DNA of 57,687 nucleotides, taken from the NCBI RefSeq assembly GCF_900143645.1, contig NZ_FRFD01000009.1, positions 149,065-206,751 on the forward strand, given 5' to 3'. Source of the stretch: Anaerocolumna xylanovorans DSM 12503 (GTDB taxonomy: Bacteria; Bacillota; Clostridia; Lachnospirales; Lachnospiraceae). This document shows, piece by piece, positions 25,155 to 34,225 of the stretch. The notes beneath the pieces are model-generated. The model had not been told where the DNA came from. It did no database searches and was given only the letters and a program-made list of their open reading frames with translations. A program made the position numbers and the translations under genes. Every line of letters begins with the position of its first letter. The first letter of the stretch is position 1.

Positions 25155-28100
25155 TTACTTGACTGCGGTCTTACTGCTGCGGATGATGGTTACAGCGTAT
25201 ATCTTATAATGCTTACCATCCTCTGCTACTACTTTAATATAAACATTATTTTTTCCGGTTTTTAATGTTATCTTTTCCTTTTTGATAACTTTTTTGCAGG
25301 CAGAATCGGAATACACTCTCCAAGAAGCATTTTTACTGACAGCAGTATCTAACGTTAAAGATGTCCTGGTATTTGGCACCGTAATTATTACTTTACTTCC
25401 TTTGACCTTTGTTCCGTTTAGCTTTTGCATACTGCATTGTGCTGATTTCTTAATGGTTTGATTAAGGAGAACGGTAAAGGTGCTGAAATTTTGAACACGG
25501 AATTTAAGTCCGTAAACACCCTTTACATATTCCACTACCTCACCTTTTATTATCTCTTTATTCCCATCGCTATGTTCAATGAAAATCGCCAGTCTGTCTA
25601 AGAAGGCCTTTCTTTCTGCTGGATTGGTTGGAATTGTAATTCCTTCAAGGGGTAATACTAATTCAACTGCCGCAGAGGGCATATCGGTCTCTACTATCAT
25701 CGGCTTTCCGACAAGAGTAAAATTATTTCCCTGCATCATTTTTATTACCAGACTGTTATCCTTTGCCCTGCCAAGAATCTCTTCGCGCTGTTTTTGTTCC
25801 TTCACCGGAATGACCTGGAAATATAAGTCTTTATCCAATTTATTGTCCGCCTTCTTCAAAGAAGCATTCGGAACACTGATTTTTACATCTTTTGTATTGA
25901 TCTTTAAATTGATTTTTCCATCTGATAATAGCTTCAGGGATTTTTTCGGTATTGTAACCTTAACCTCTGCCGCTTTACCGCCGATATCCGGTATTGCAAT
26001 TCTTGCTGTATCTCCTTTTTCTTCCTGAAGGCGCTTAATCGTTTCCTTTGTGCCTGCTTCATCATAAACAACATTATCTTTTATGGTTCCATCAGCCTCT
26101 GTCGTTCTTTCAATCCCGACCTTTGCAATGCTTTTATCATTCTTGCCATTGGTTACATCCAGAGTGAATTTCTCTGTTGATTTTGATTCTTTGGTATTGC
26201 CAGAATCAGATACAGAGGGCGCAGACACCCCACCGGTATTTTCTGATACATCTCTAACCGTAATTGTAAATGCCTTCTCAAAATACAAATGGCCGGCATC
26301 GGTCACTCTGATACGCACCGTATAACTGTTCTTTTTTTCATAATCAGGAACAATTGCTGCCTTTAGTTCATTTCCTTCTATCGTAAAGCTGGCATTATCA
26401 GTATCTCCATTTCCGCTTACCAGCGTATAGGTAAAAGTACTTGCAGCATCCCCATCGACTGCAGAAAACCTCCCGATTACCGTACCGGCTGCACTGTTCT
26501 CCTCAATGGAATTTTCCGATAAAGCAATGTCCGCAGGTGCTTCATTTACATCTGTAACGGCTATTGTAAAGGCTTTTTCATAGAATAAGCCGCCGTTATC
26601 AGTAACCCGGATTCTTATTGCATAGCTGGATTTTGTTTCGTAATCCGGTGAAACTGCTAATTTCAAACTGTTTCCGTCAATTGTAAAACTGGCATTATCA
26701 CCGGCTCCGGCTCCATTTACCAAAGAATATGTAAAGGTATCACCTGTGTTTGAATCAGCTGCATTTAAAGCTGCAATTATAGTTCCGGCAGAAGTATTTT
26801 CTGCAACACTGTCAGCGGAAAGCAAAATATTAGTCGGTGCGTCATTTCCATCCAGTATCAGAATATTAAACTGCTTCTCAAAGGTATAGCTGCCATCACT
26901 GACACTCACACGAATATTGCAGCTGTTCTTGGTTTCATAATCCAGTGCTGCTGCAAGCTTCAATTCATTAGCTTCAATACGAAAACTTCCATTATCGGTA
27001 TCTCCTGTACCTGGCACCAATGAATAAGTATAGGCTTCTCCATGATCCGGATCGGTACAGTTAAATATTCCAATCGTTGCCGCCACCAGTGCATTTTCTG
27101 ATATTAGGTTGGCAGATAATGTAATATCCGTTGGAGCTTCTTTCACATCCGATATGTTTATTGTAAATGCTTTCTCATAACTTAAGCTGCCAGAATCGGT
27201 GGTGCGAACACGAATACTGTAGCTGTTCTTCACCTCATAATCCGGTGAAAAATTAAGCATAAGCTTATCACCTGATATGTAGAAAAGTGCATTATCCGTA
27301 TCTCCTGCACCATTTACAAGTGTATATGTAAAAGAATCTCCAGGAGTATCCGCACTGCTTAATGTCCCCACCGGTATACCGGCTGCAGAATTTTCAGGTA
27401 CCGAAGCAGCAGACAGCATAATATCCGTTGGAGGGTCATCACTATCCGTTACACTGATTGTAAATACCTTTTCATAATATAAACCGCCATTATCCATCGT
27501 TCTGATACGGATGCTGTAACTCGGTTTTAATTCATAATCAATAGTTCCTGCTACCTTTAAAACATTTCCGCTAATGCTAAAAACCGCATTATCCGCATCC
27601 CCTGTGCCTGCCGCTAAGGTATAGGAATAAGTATCTGCCGTATCCTGATCTGTTGAGCTAAGTGTCCCGACCACAGTACCAACCGCACAATTCTCTATTA
27701 CGCTGTTACCGGAAAGTGCAATATCAGAAGGTGCATCGTTTCCATTTATAATAGTAATTGTAAATGTTTTATCGCAGGTATGGGATGCACTGTCAGTAAC
27801 CCTTACGGTAACACTATAGCTGCTCTTTGTTTCATAATCTGCTGCAATATTCAACTTCAGCAGATTTCCCGTTATCACAAAACTGCTGTTATCATCCAAA
27901 CCACCTGGAAGCGAATAGGTCAGAGACTCCCCTGAATCAGGGTCTGTTCCCAAAAGAGTTCCTATCACTGTCCCCGCTGCCAGATTTTCTGCTATCGAAG
28001 AATTGGATAGGGTAATATCCGTCGGTGCTTCATTCACATCTGCTATAGCAATGATAAAGGCTTTCTCACAGAAAAGGCCACCATTATCCGTCATCCGGAT

Positions 28101-29939
28101 TCGTACATTGCAGCTGTTCTTTACTTCATAATCCGGTGCTGCTATTAATTTCAGCGTGTTGCCTGTAATAATAAAGCTTGCATTATCAGTGTCTCCGCTG
28201 CCCGCAGTCAAAACATAAGTAAAGGTATCACCTGTGTTCGGATCAACTGCCTCCAAAGTACCTGCTGTCCCATTGATGACATTCTCGTCAACCGAACCGC
28301 CGGTCAATGTAATATCCGAAGGCGGGTCATTGCCGTCTGTTACCGATATGGTGAATACCTTTTCAAAGGTTAAAGAACCACTGTCAGTAACCTTTACCCG
28401 GATACTGTAGTTGTTTTTAACCTCATAATCAGCGACTTCTGTAAACTTCAATGTATTCCCGATAATCGCAAAGCTGCTGTTGTCAGTATCTCCGCTGCCG
28501 CTTACAAGAGCATATGTAAAGCTGTCTGCACTGTCAGGATCAGCTCCCGTCAGATTCCCAACGGTTATTCCTGCCGCCGTATGTTCATTTACATTGGCAG
28601 CCGAAAGGAATATATCCATCGGTGCCTCGTTCACATTCGTTATATTAACCGTAAAGTTCTTATCGTAATTGTTCGTTCCATCTGAAACCCTTACTGTAAT
28701 TGAATAACTGCTTTTAACCTCATAATTCGGAACAACATTAAGCCTTAATTCATTTCCTGCAACCGTAAAGGATGCATTATCATCTAATCCTGCCGGAAGT
28801 GAATAAGTTAAGATATCTCCTTCCGGATCCGTTCCTGTAAGGGTACCGATTACCGTCCCCAAAGGACTGTTCTCTGCAATGCTGTTATTACTAAGGCTCA
28901 GACTAGTCGGTGCCTCATTGACATCCGTTACCGATACAGTGAATTCCTTCGTATAGGTTAGGCCAGTCTCATCCTGTGTCCGGATGCATATTGTATAACT
29001 TGATTTTGTTTCATAATCAGGAGCTGTGATAAACGCCAGATTACTGCCTGATATCGTAAAGTAATTGTTATCCGGATAGTTTACTGAATCCACCAGAGAA
29101 TAGGAAAAAGCTGTGCTGTCCTCATCTGTACTGCTTAAGCTTCCTACCGCTGTGGAGTTCTCCGCAACGGAAGCATTACTAAGTGTTATATCAGAAGGTA
29201 TTTTAAAATAAGTACTACTCATGCCGGAAATCAGGGTTTGATTTAATTGCGAATTATAAAGTATCATATCGTCCATATAGCCGTAAAACCGGCTGTCACC
29301 CGTACCGCCAAGCGTAATACCAAAATCTATCGGTAAGCTTCCCAAAACAGTTTCCTGACTCTCTATACCATTAAGATATAGTTTAAATAAACTACCGTCT
29401 CTTACAATAACAACATGATACCACTTCCCCGGAGATATACTATTGGACCATACATCATGATAGCTGCTGTCTGCCATATAAATATTTAAGTCCAGTCTTT
29501 TACTGCCATCCGGATTATATATCAGATTAGCACCATTATTAAGCATGGCAATACTCTGCATTGTTTCATTTTCATAGCTTGGATCAATATAAATCATCAT
29601 GGACAGAGCATAATTTTCCCCTGATGTTATGGCGTTACTTATATAATAATTAAAATCATAAAAGGAAAGACTTCCGAGACCTTCTTTTGCATTATTGGAA
29701 AACATGGCATTTCCTACCGGATTATTTGCCATGCTAACACTATCATACTGATAGCAATAATCCAGAGGTGCGCTATTCTTTTCATCAGCTGTGTTGTTCT
29801 CAAACCTCCATCTCGATTGATAATCTGAAGGAATCTCTGCAAACACCCTGCTACTATCACCAACCAGTACACAAACAACGACAAACACCACTGTCAAAAA
29901 TATCTTAAGACACGCCCTGTACCTTTGCAATATCTTCAT
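25155..29939 (-). CDS. Giant secreted LamG/cadherin-repeat surface protein
   Basis: A 1594-residue protein. A signal peptide (~1-34) precedes a LamG/concanavalin-like domain (~60-245, YALSMMIYIDP and KWYHVVIVRDGSLFKLYLNG). Ten cadherin-type repeats of ~98 residues follow (~247-1227), each starting near ITLS-S-ENSAAGTVIG and ending with YEKAFTI-VTDVNEAP. A Lys-rich strand-rich region (~1250-1500) and a C-terminal cadherin-like beta-sandwich (~1500-1594) complete it. There is no LPXTG or SLH anchor, so attachment is unknown. Acidic loops such as DVNEAP suggest calcium binding. A role in adhesion is inferred. It lies downstream of the tail-collar gene on the same strand. Confidence 0.88.
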   Translation of the reverse strand: MKILQRYRACLKIFLTVVFVVVCVLVGDSSRVFAEIPSDYQSRWRFENNTADEKNSAPLDYCYQYDSVSMANNPVGNAMFSNNAKEGLGSLSFYDFNYYISNAITSGENYALSMMIYIDPSYENETMQSIAMLNNGANLIYNPDGSKRLDLNIYMADSSYHDVWSNSISPGKWYHVVIVRDGSLFKLYLNGIESQETVLGSLPIDFGITLGGTGDSRFYGYMDDMILYNSQLNQTLISGMSSTYFKIPSDITLSNASVAENSTAVGSLSSTDEDSTAFSYSLVDSVNYPDNNYFTISGSNLAFITAPDYETKSSYTICIRTQDETGLTYTKEFTVSVTDVNEAPTSLSLSNNSIAENSPLGTVIGTLTGTDPEGDILTYSLPAGLDDNASFTVAGNELRLNVVPNYEVKSSYSITVRVSDGTNNYDKNFTVNITNVNEAPMDIFLSAANVNEHTAAGITVGNLTGADPDSADSFTYALVSGSGDTDNSSFAIIGNTLKFTEVADYEVKNNYSIRVKVTDSGSLTFEKVFTISVTDGNDPPSDITLTGGSVDENVINGTAGTLEAVDPNTGDTFTYVLTAGSGDTDNASFIITGNTLKLIAAPDYEVKNSCNVRIRMTDNGGLFCEKAFIIAIADVNEAPTDITLSNSSIAENLAAGTVIGTLLGTDPDSGESLTYSLPGGLDDNSSFVITGNLLKLNIAADYETKSSYSVTVRVTDSASHTCDKTFTITIINGNDAPSDIALSGNSVIENCAVGTVVGTLSSTDQDTADTYSYTLAAGTGDADNAVFSISGNVLKVAGTIDYELKPSYSIRIRTMDNGGLYYEKVFTISVTDSDDPPTDIMLSAASVPENSAAGIPVGTLSSADTPGDSFTYTLVNGAGDTDNALFYISGDKLMLNFSPDYEVKNSYSIRVRTTDSGSLSYEKAFTINISDVKEAPTDITLSANLISENALVAATIGIFNCTDPDHGEAYTYSLVPGTGDTDNGSFRIEANELKLAAALDYETKNSCNIRVSVSDGSYTFEKQFNILILDGNDAPTNILLSADSVAENTSAGTIIAALNAADSNTGDTFTYSLVNGAGAGDNASFTIDGNSLKLAVSPDYETKSSYAIRIRVTDNGGLFYEKAFTIAVTDVNEAPADIALSENSIEENSAAGTVIGRFSAVDGDAASTFTYTLVSGNGDTDNASFTIEGNELKAAIVPDYEKKNSYTVRIRVTDAGHLYFEKAFTITVRDVSENTGGVSAPSVSDSGNTKESKSTEKFTLDVTNGKNDKSIAKVGIERTTEADGTIKDNVVYDEAGTKETIKRLQEEKGDTARIAIPDIGGKAAEVKVTIPKKSLKLLSDGKINLKINTKDVKISVPNASLKKADNKLDKDLYFQVIPVKEQKQREEILGRAKDNSLVIKMMQGNNFTLVGKPMIVETDMPSAAVELVLPLEGITIPTNPAERKAFLDRLAIFIEHSDGNKEIIKGEVVEYVKGVYGLKFRVQNFSTFTVLLNQTIKKSAQCSMQKLNGTKVKGSKVIITVPNTRTSLTLDTAVSKNASWRVYSDSACKKVIKKEKITLKTGKNNVYIKVVAEDGKHYKIYAVTIIRSSKTAVK
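26260..29200 (-). repeat. Ten tandem ~295-bp cadherin-coding repeats
   Basis: The repeats encode ~98-residue units. DNA identity between units looks moderate, with conserved islands over the ENSAAGT, YE(V/T)K(N/S)SY and DVNEAPTDI codons. The units have diverged, so recent slippage expansion of the whole array is unlikely, although repeats 4, 6, 7 and 9 look closest. Confidence 0.8.
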
Positions 29940-30037
29940 CCATTTTCCTCCTTCTATAATTTAAACTCTATAATAAATGCAATTCATTGCTACACTTTAT
30001 GATTTATGCAGAAATAAAGCAGAGTATTCGATATGAT

Positions 30038-30073
30038 GCAGCAGAGCCTTAAGTTTATATCCGGCTCTGCTGC
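30038..30073 (-). terminator. Hairpin after the tail-collar gene
   Basis: Perfect arms gcagcagagcc / ggctctgctgc lie 12 bases beyond the stop of the tail-collar gene. The T run is poor, so it may reduce rather than stop transcription into the cadherin gene. Confidence 0.6.
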
Positions 30074-30084
30074 TGATACTTTTG

Positions 30085-30783
30085 TTACTGCCTGGAAGGA
30101 AATAATCCCTGTACACAAATATAATAATTTATTGCCAGAAAAGGATAGGTAATACTTGCCAAACCATTTACTGCCACCGGTACGGGATTTCCAGCCGGTG
30201 AGGAAACATTACCGGCTGCCGTTACCGTAACGCTGCCGGATACTGATGCAACAGAGCTAGAAGCAGCCATATCAACATTCTTTGCCCCACCCGTGCGGTA
30301 AATATTGCTTGCTGCAAAGGGAGCCTGTGCGGACTTTGCCACTCCAAAGATTGCATTCTCAGCAGGGGTATTGGTCGCTGTTCCGGTTGCGGTGTCCGTG
30401 GTGGCAGGAATTGAGGTTGTCACGGTGGCTGAACCATTGATAAAGTCTGCCGTTACCGGAGTACCGGTAAAGGTGTGTGTATGTCCCGGTATATTAGCCG
30501 CTGTCAAAGCAACGTTGGCAGTGACAGAAGCCGTTCCTCTCCCATCACTTGTAGCATTGCCTGAAGTTCCCACCGGAAGGGTTTGGCTGCAACCAAGAGG
30601 GAATCTTCCTCTTAAATTCGGCAGCGCAAAGTTTGTTCTTCCATCCCCGCCGTAGTAATTTCCAATTAAGGCATATAATGCCTGATACTGTGCAATGGGA
30701 AGAGTTCTTCCGTCGCAGAGCATAAATCCCTCCGGTTCAAAGTTAATTGCCCATGGGATAATCATCCCCAAATAGAAATCCAT
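30085..30783 (-). CDS. Phage-tail-collar domain protein (MdpB-like)
   Basis: A 232-residue protein. The N-terminal collar domain MDFYLGMIIPWAINFEPEGF, GRTLPIAQYQALYALIGNYYGGDGRTNFALPNLRGRFPLG is the 'microcystin-dependent protein' (MdpB) form of the phage tail collar family. A Thr/Ala/Val-rich strand-rich middle and a family-typical ending (ITYPFLAINYYICVQG) follow. The start at 30783 follows AAGGAGG at seven bases; a longer frame lacks this. No other phage structural gene is near, so it is probably not a prophage relic but a free-standing cell protein of unknown role. A methyltransferase-GNAT gene is immediately upstream. Confidence 0.9.
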   Translation of the reverse strand: MDFYLGMIIPWAINFEPEGFMLCDGRTLPIAQYQALYALIGNYYGGDGRTNFALPNLRGRFPLGCSQTLPVGTSGNATSDGRGTASVTANVALTAANIPGHTHTFTGTPVTADFINGSATVTTSIPATTDTATGTATNTPAENAIFGVAKSAQAPFAASNIYRTGGAKNVDMAASSSVASVSGSVTVTAAGNVSSPAGNPVPVAVNGLASITYPFLAINYYICVQGLFPSRQ

Positions 30784-30869
30784 ACATATCCTCCTTTGTA
30801 TATTGCTATTTACCATAAACTGCTGTTAGCAGTATGATATCAAGATAGAGTGGTACAACTATGCTGCCT

Positions 30870-32333
30870 TTAGATGGGTTGGCAGAGCATCTCACAGGCA
30901 GGTCCGTTATTATGAACCATACAAAAACCCATGTTTTTATAGAATTCATATGCTGCATTATTAAACCAGAATACTTGCAAGGATACTTTCTTTCCTTGAA
31001 ACTTCGCTTTTTTAAGAATATCCCCTACAACATGGCTTCCAATTCCTTTTCTTCTGCAGCCTTCCAATAATCCAATCTCAACCAGCCTGATTTCTGCACC
31101 CATGTCAACATATACATAACCAATCGGAATTCCATCAAGTATAATGATACTCCGTTCAAGATTCTGATATTCCCGGCCAAGATGCGCCTGCTCCTGCTCA
31201 AACTGGTGCTTTAACAGCATATCTGTTTGTCCTCCCGGTATACTTTCAAACACTGCAAGCTCCGGATGAATATCTTTGAAAATATGAAAGAGAATCTCCT
31301 TATGGGCTGTTTTAACTTCTTCTATGAAAATCCTTTCTGCATTAATTTTCTTTTTTATACAACGATGCACAAATCCAGGATTTTCGCTGATTTGATATCG
31401 AAACCCTATCCCCATTATTTCGTTATTATTCCAGTCAATAGATAATACTCTTACCGGAAGGGTTAGGGAACACTGGTTGTAGGTAAGGCATGCCTCCTTA
31501 TATACCTGAATATCCGTCATCAGACACAGCACATTATAGCCGCCTTCAAGCTGTTCCGGCACATCAATTACTTTCTCCTCAAAAATATTTCCGGTTTCTT
31601 TATCCAGTGTAAATACTGTTCCAAGGGAGTGTATAAAACTTTCTCCCATAGCATTGCCCAGGATATATTCCCGTTCCTTCGCCCTATCAATTAATGCAGC
31701 TGATATGGTTACTTTTTCAGGAATCAGTATTCCGCCCTCTCCTATCAAGGGTGAAAGCCTGCCTGTAATAGCAACTTGAGGTTCCTTTTGAAGTGCACTG
31801 TTCATCGTCTCTGTTACCATCATATGTATTGGTATATCCTGCTTATTTTTATATTCGGTCAGATCATCCTGAATAATTCCTGCCACATATTCTTCTATTC
31901 CAAGCTCATGAATTACTCTTTGAAGACATTCCAGGCTATGTGAATTAATGTCCGCAAAGGTAATTTTTATCTCATCACTGTTAAAAAAAGTTGTAAAAGG
32001 TACCAACAATGTTCCAAAGGGTCCGCATCCTGCATAAAAAATATGAACTGTTCCGGAAAAATGCTTCCGGCAATCTAATATTGCCTGATAGATCCCACGC
32101 AAATAAGTACACGTCCTCATAAATTCATTAACACATACGCCAGCCCAATACGTTGCAATAGCTTTGCCTTTTGGCAGATAAATCGTCTCTTTACTGGCTG
32201 CATTTTCTGTTACCATGGCAATTTTTGAGAAGAAATGATACATTTCTTCTGCTCCACGTTTCAGTTCCCCAAAATCACTCTCTTTACTTAGCAGAATATC
32301 AGTAATTCTATTCAGTTCATTTTGATTTGACAT
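30870..32333 (-). CDS. Methyltransferase-GNAT acetyltransferase fusion
   Basis: A 487-residue two-domain protein. The N-terminal part carries the SAM-binding motif I FYAGCGPFGTL (~99-109), then ITFADINSHSLECLQRV and VTETMNSALQKEP, in the style of arginine or protein methyltransferases (PRMT-like, COG4076-like). The C-terminal ~140 residues are a GNAT domain with the CoA-binding loop RRKGIGS (427-433) and a typical VFWFNNAAYEFYKNMGF ending. The start at 32333 follows GAGGT; an upstream ATG lacks a site. The target is unknown; the tail-collar protein encoded 86 bases downstream is the natural candidate. Fusion of the two chemistries is unusual. Confidence 0.8.
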   Translation of the reverse strand: MSNQNELNRITDILLSKESDFGELKRGAEEMYHFFSKIAMVTENAASKETIYLPKGKAIATYWAGVCVNEFMRTCTYLRGIYQAILDCRKHFSGTVHIFYAGCGPFGTLLVPFTTFFNSDEIKITFADINSHSLECLQRVIHELGIEEYVAGIIQDDLTEYKNKQDIPIHMMVTETMNSALQKEPQVAITGRLSPLIGEGGILIPEKVTISAALIDRAKEREYILGNAMGESFIHSLGTVFTLDKETGNIFEEKVIDVPEQLEGGYNVLCLMTDIQVYKEACLTYNQCSLTLPVRVLSIDWNNNEIMGIGFRYQISENPGFVHRCIKKKINAERIFIEEVKTAHKEILFHIFKDIHPELAVFESIPGGQTDMLLKHQFEQEQAHLGREYQNLERSIIILDGIPIGYVYVDMGAEIRLVEIGLLEGCRRKGIGSHVVGDILKKAKFQGKKVSLQVFWFNNAAYEFYKNMGFCMVHNNGPACEMLCQPI

Positions 32334-32537
32334 AATATACCTCATGAATTTCACAAGTTACTTGCGATATTGCCCAAATAAAAGTTTGAATAATGCATCA
32401 CCTTTTTCAAACTATCTATTTCAATAAAAATAATACATTTTTATCCAAGTTATTTATTTACATTATAAGACGTTTTATCCATATATGGCAAGTAAATTTT
32501 TAAAGAATTATTTATACTTTATTCAAAGTATATACAT

Positions 32538-32650
32538 ATATGAACGGTATAATAATTATTGTAAACACAAGAGAATTCTTGGTTAAATAATTTTTTTCAT
32601 AAAAAGGGCCGCTGTAAACTTATCCGCATAATAAGTTTACAGCAGCCTTT
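32538..32650. repeat. Two-copy intergenic element, copy 2, with hairpin
   Basis: The 14-mer atatgaacggtata (32538-32551) and the 13-mer tttttttcataaa (32591-32603) are followed by a hairpin at 32603-32650 (arms around gctgtaaactta). The order matches 22609-22708. The hairpin may also terminate the minus-strand gene at 32754. The rest of the 32334-32753 gap holds A+T-rich sequence with no gene I can support. Confidence 0.55.
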
Positions 32651-32753
32651 CCTCCTTTTATGGAACTTCTTTTTTTCTTTCTGATTTTAATTTCACCCTC
32701 CCTGGCAGGATTTTCAATCCTCACAAATGCTTTTAGAAACTGATTATAGATTT

Positions 32754-32993
32754 TTATTTTTTTAGGATAACTTTCACCAGTCTGATCCCCTCCGGAAGAT
32801 CTTTCTTCATTCTCATTGCCCGGTGAGCCTTGTCAATTAACTGTTTTTTCGTATCCTCCGGGTATTTTTTATCAAATTCGTATATGTATTCCTTAGGTAT
32901 GTCCTTCAATGCCGCATCAACCAAAGAGCCTCCACTTTGCAGATATTCTAACAATGCTTCTTTTAATATATTTTCATATTCCTGATATTTCAT
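32754..32993 (-). CDS. Small protein of unknown function
   Basis: A 79-residue soluble, charged, probably helical protein (KYQEYENILKEALLEYLQSGG, EYIYEFDKKYPEDTKKQLIDKAHRAMRMKK). I do not recognise it. The ATG at 32993 is preceded by AAAGGAGTT. A hairpin follows downstream. Coding content looks genuine from the charge pattern and codon use. Confidence 0.6.
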   Translation of the reverse strand: MKYQEYENILKEALLEYLQSGGSLVDAALKDIPKEYIYEFDKKYPEDTKKQLIDKAHRAMRMKKDLPEGIRLVKVILKK

Positions 32994-33154
32994 AATAACT
33001 CCTTTTCCTCATTTCATCTTTTCTGACATTAGACCATTATATGCAGCAAACTCTAAAAATTGCCCTCTCTTTGCCAGAAAGATATTTTTCACATGAAAGC
33101 AGTCCTTCTTTCATAACATAAACTATAAAAGACAGTTTCCAATGAGGTATCACT

Positions 33155-33709
33155 TTGGATAATAATAAACATACCGGATATTATTCAAAAGAAGATTTAA
33201 GAAATGTATTGCGGCAATACTTTTCTGATTATTCCATGTGGATGAGATTTCTGATTGTCAGCAGAGTATCAAACCTGGGGGATCAGGAGGTCATTCTAAA
33301 CCGGATATTGGAGATACCTATTGATTTGTCCGGGCTATTTCAGATATATTATGACAAAGAAATGACAGATGTCTTTGAAAATATATTCAGAACACACATA
33401 AAACTTAGTATTGATTTGGTAGAAGCTGTAATTGCCGGCGATACTGCAACTTTTAACCGTACAATGACAGTTTGGAATGCCAACACAAAGGCTCTTTCCT
33501 CACAGCTGGCCCTTATGAATCCCTATTGGGAACAGCAGCAATTGGAGAATTTATTTTCCTATCTCTTATCCATGACCTTGGAAGAAGCAACAAAAAGAAA
33601 GAATATGCAATATGCAGATGATATATACCAGTATAATAACATTGAATATTTTGTTCTAATGATAGCTGACATCTTATGGAATGGTATGGTGAAAAAATTT
33701 TATCCTTAG
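33155..33709 (+). CDS. Helical protein of unknown function
   Basis: A 184-residue mainly helical protein (YYSKEDLRNVLRQYFSDYSMWMRFLIVSRVSNLGDQEVILNRIL; AVIAGDTATFNRTMTVWNANTKALSSQLALMNPYW). There is no signal peptide. I know of similar small clostridial proteins but no function. The start is TTG at 33155, chosen because GAGGT lies six bases upstream and the frame has no nearer ATG. It is the first of two plus-strand genes next to smpB and is followed by a cysteine-rich protein gene. Confidence 0.65.
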   Translation: MDNNKHTGYYSKEDLRNVLRQYFSDYSMWMRFLIVSRVSNLGDQEVILNRILEIPIDLSGLFQIYYDKEMTDVFENIFRTHIKLSIDLVEAVIAGDTATFNRTMTVWNANTKALSSQLALMNPYWEQQQLENLFSYLLSMTLEEATKRKNMQYADDIYQYNNIEYFVLMIADILWNGMVKKFYP

Positions 33710-33795
33710 CCCGCTTTCATCACAAAAGAAAAATAACCGACATATAATACTATATAAATGTGTCGATTGTTTTGACAATATGTATGGAGGTGGCT

Positions 33796-34131
33796 ATGGA
33801 GGGCATCAAAGAATTCATAAATGATACCTGTGCCGAACTGAATGTGACATTAACTGTCAGAGAAAGAGATAATGTAGGATGCATTTTTCGCAGAGAAGAA
33901 TTCTGCCTGCATATTGGTGAATGCAAAAAGGTTTGCTACGGAAACGAAATGAATCCTTTTCTGGACTGTATATGTGCCTGCTACTGTGATTTTGGCCAAT
34001 GTGCCAGCACAGAGCTGGCAGTCAGAAAAAGGGGCTGTGCCGTTGACAGATTTATTAACAACACTCCTAAAATATTCTTTCTCAATGCCGGACCTTCTAT
34101 TGTAATATCCTCTTTGCACTGGTGCCGTTAA
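33796..34131 (+). CDS. Cysteine-rich small protein of unknown function
   Basis: A 111-residue protein with eleven cysteines, including the cluster ECKKVC, DCICACYCDFGQC and KRGC. The pattern resembles a metal- or iron-sulfur-binding module, but it fits no ferredoxin or zinc-finger spacing I know. The start at 33796 follows GGAGG at five bases. The C-terminal part (NTPKIFFLNAGPSIVISSLHWCR) is hydrophobic. It converges on smpB with a shared bidirectional hairpin between them. Confidence 0.6.
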   Translation: MEGIKEFINDTCAELNVTLTVRERDNVGCIFRREEFCLHIGECKKVCYGNEMNPFLDCICACYCDFGQCASTELAVRKRGCAVDRFINNTPKIFFLNAGPSIVISSLHWCR

Positions 34132-34143
34132 TCCTTCTAATAG

Positions 34144-34222
34144 AAAAGAGCAACCTGTACTTTTAGGTGATAAGCCTGACTGCTTTTTCTGTCTGGTTTA
34201 TCACGTACGGGTTGCCCTTTTA
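34144..34222. terminator. Two-level bidirectional hairpin terminator
   Basis: An outer stem (aaagagcaacc.gtac with gtac.ggttgccc) encloses an inner stem (gtgataagcc / ggtttatcac), making a long rod of about 79 bases. A and T tracts flank both ends. It lies between converging genes and can serve the cysteine-rich protein gene and smpB. Confidence 0.7.
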
Positions 34223-34225
34223 TAA

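Noticed and set aside
26260..29200. CRISPR-like or non-coding repeat array
   Set aside because: The ~295-bp units are coding, in frame and diverged; they encode cadherin repeats.
30085..30783. Prophage remnant
   Set aside because: Only the collar-type gene is present. MdpB-like collar proteins occur outside phages, and no capsid, portal, terminase or integrase gene is near.
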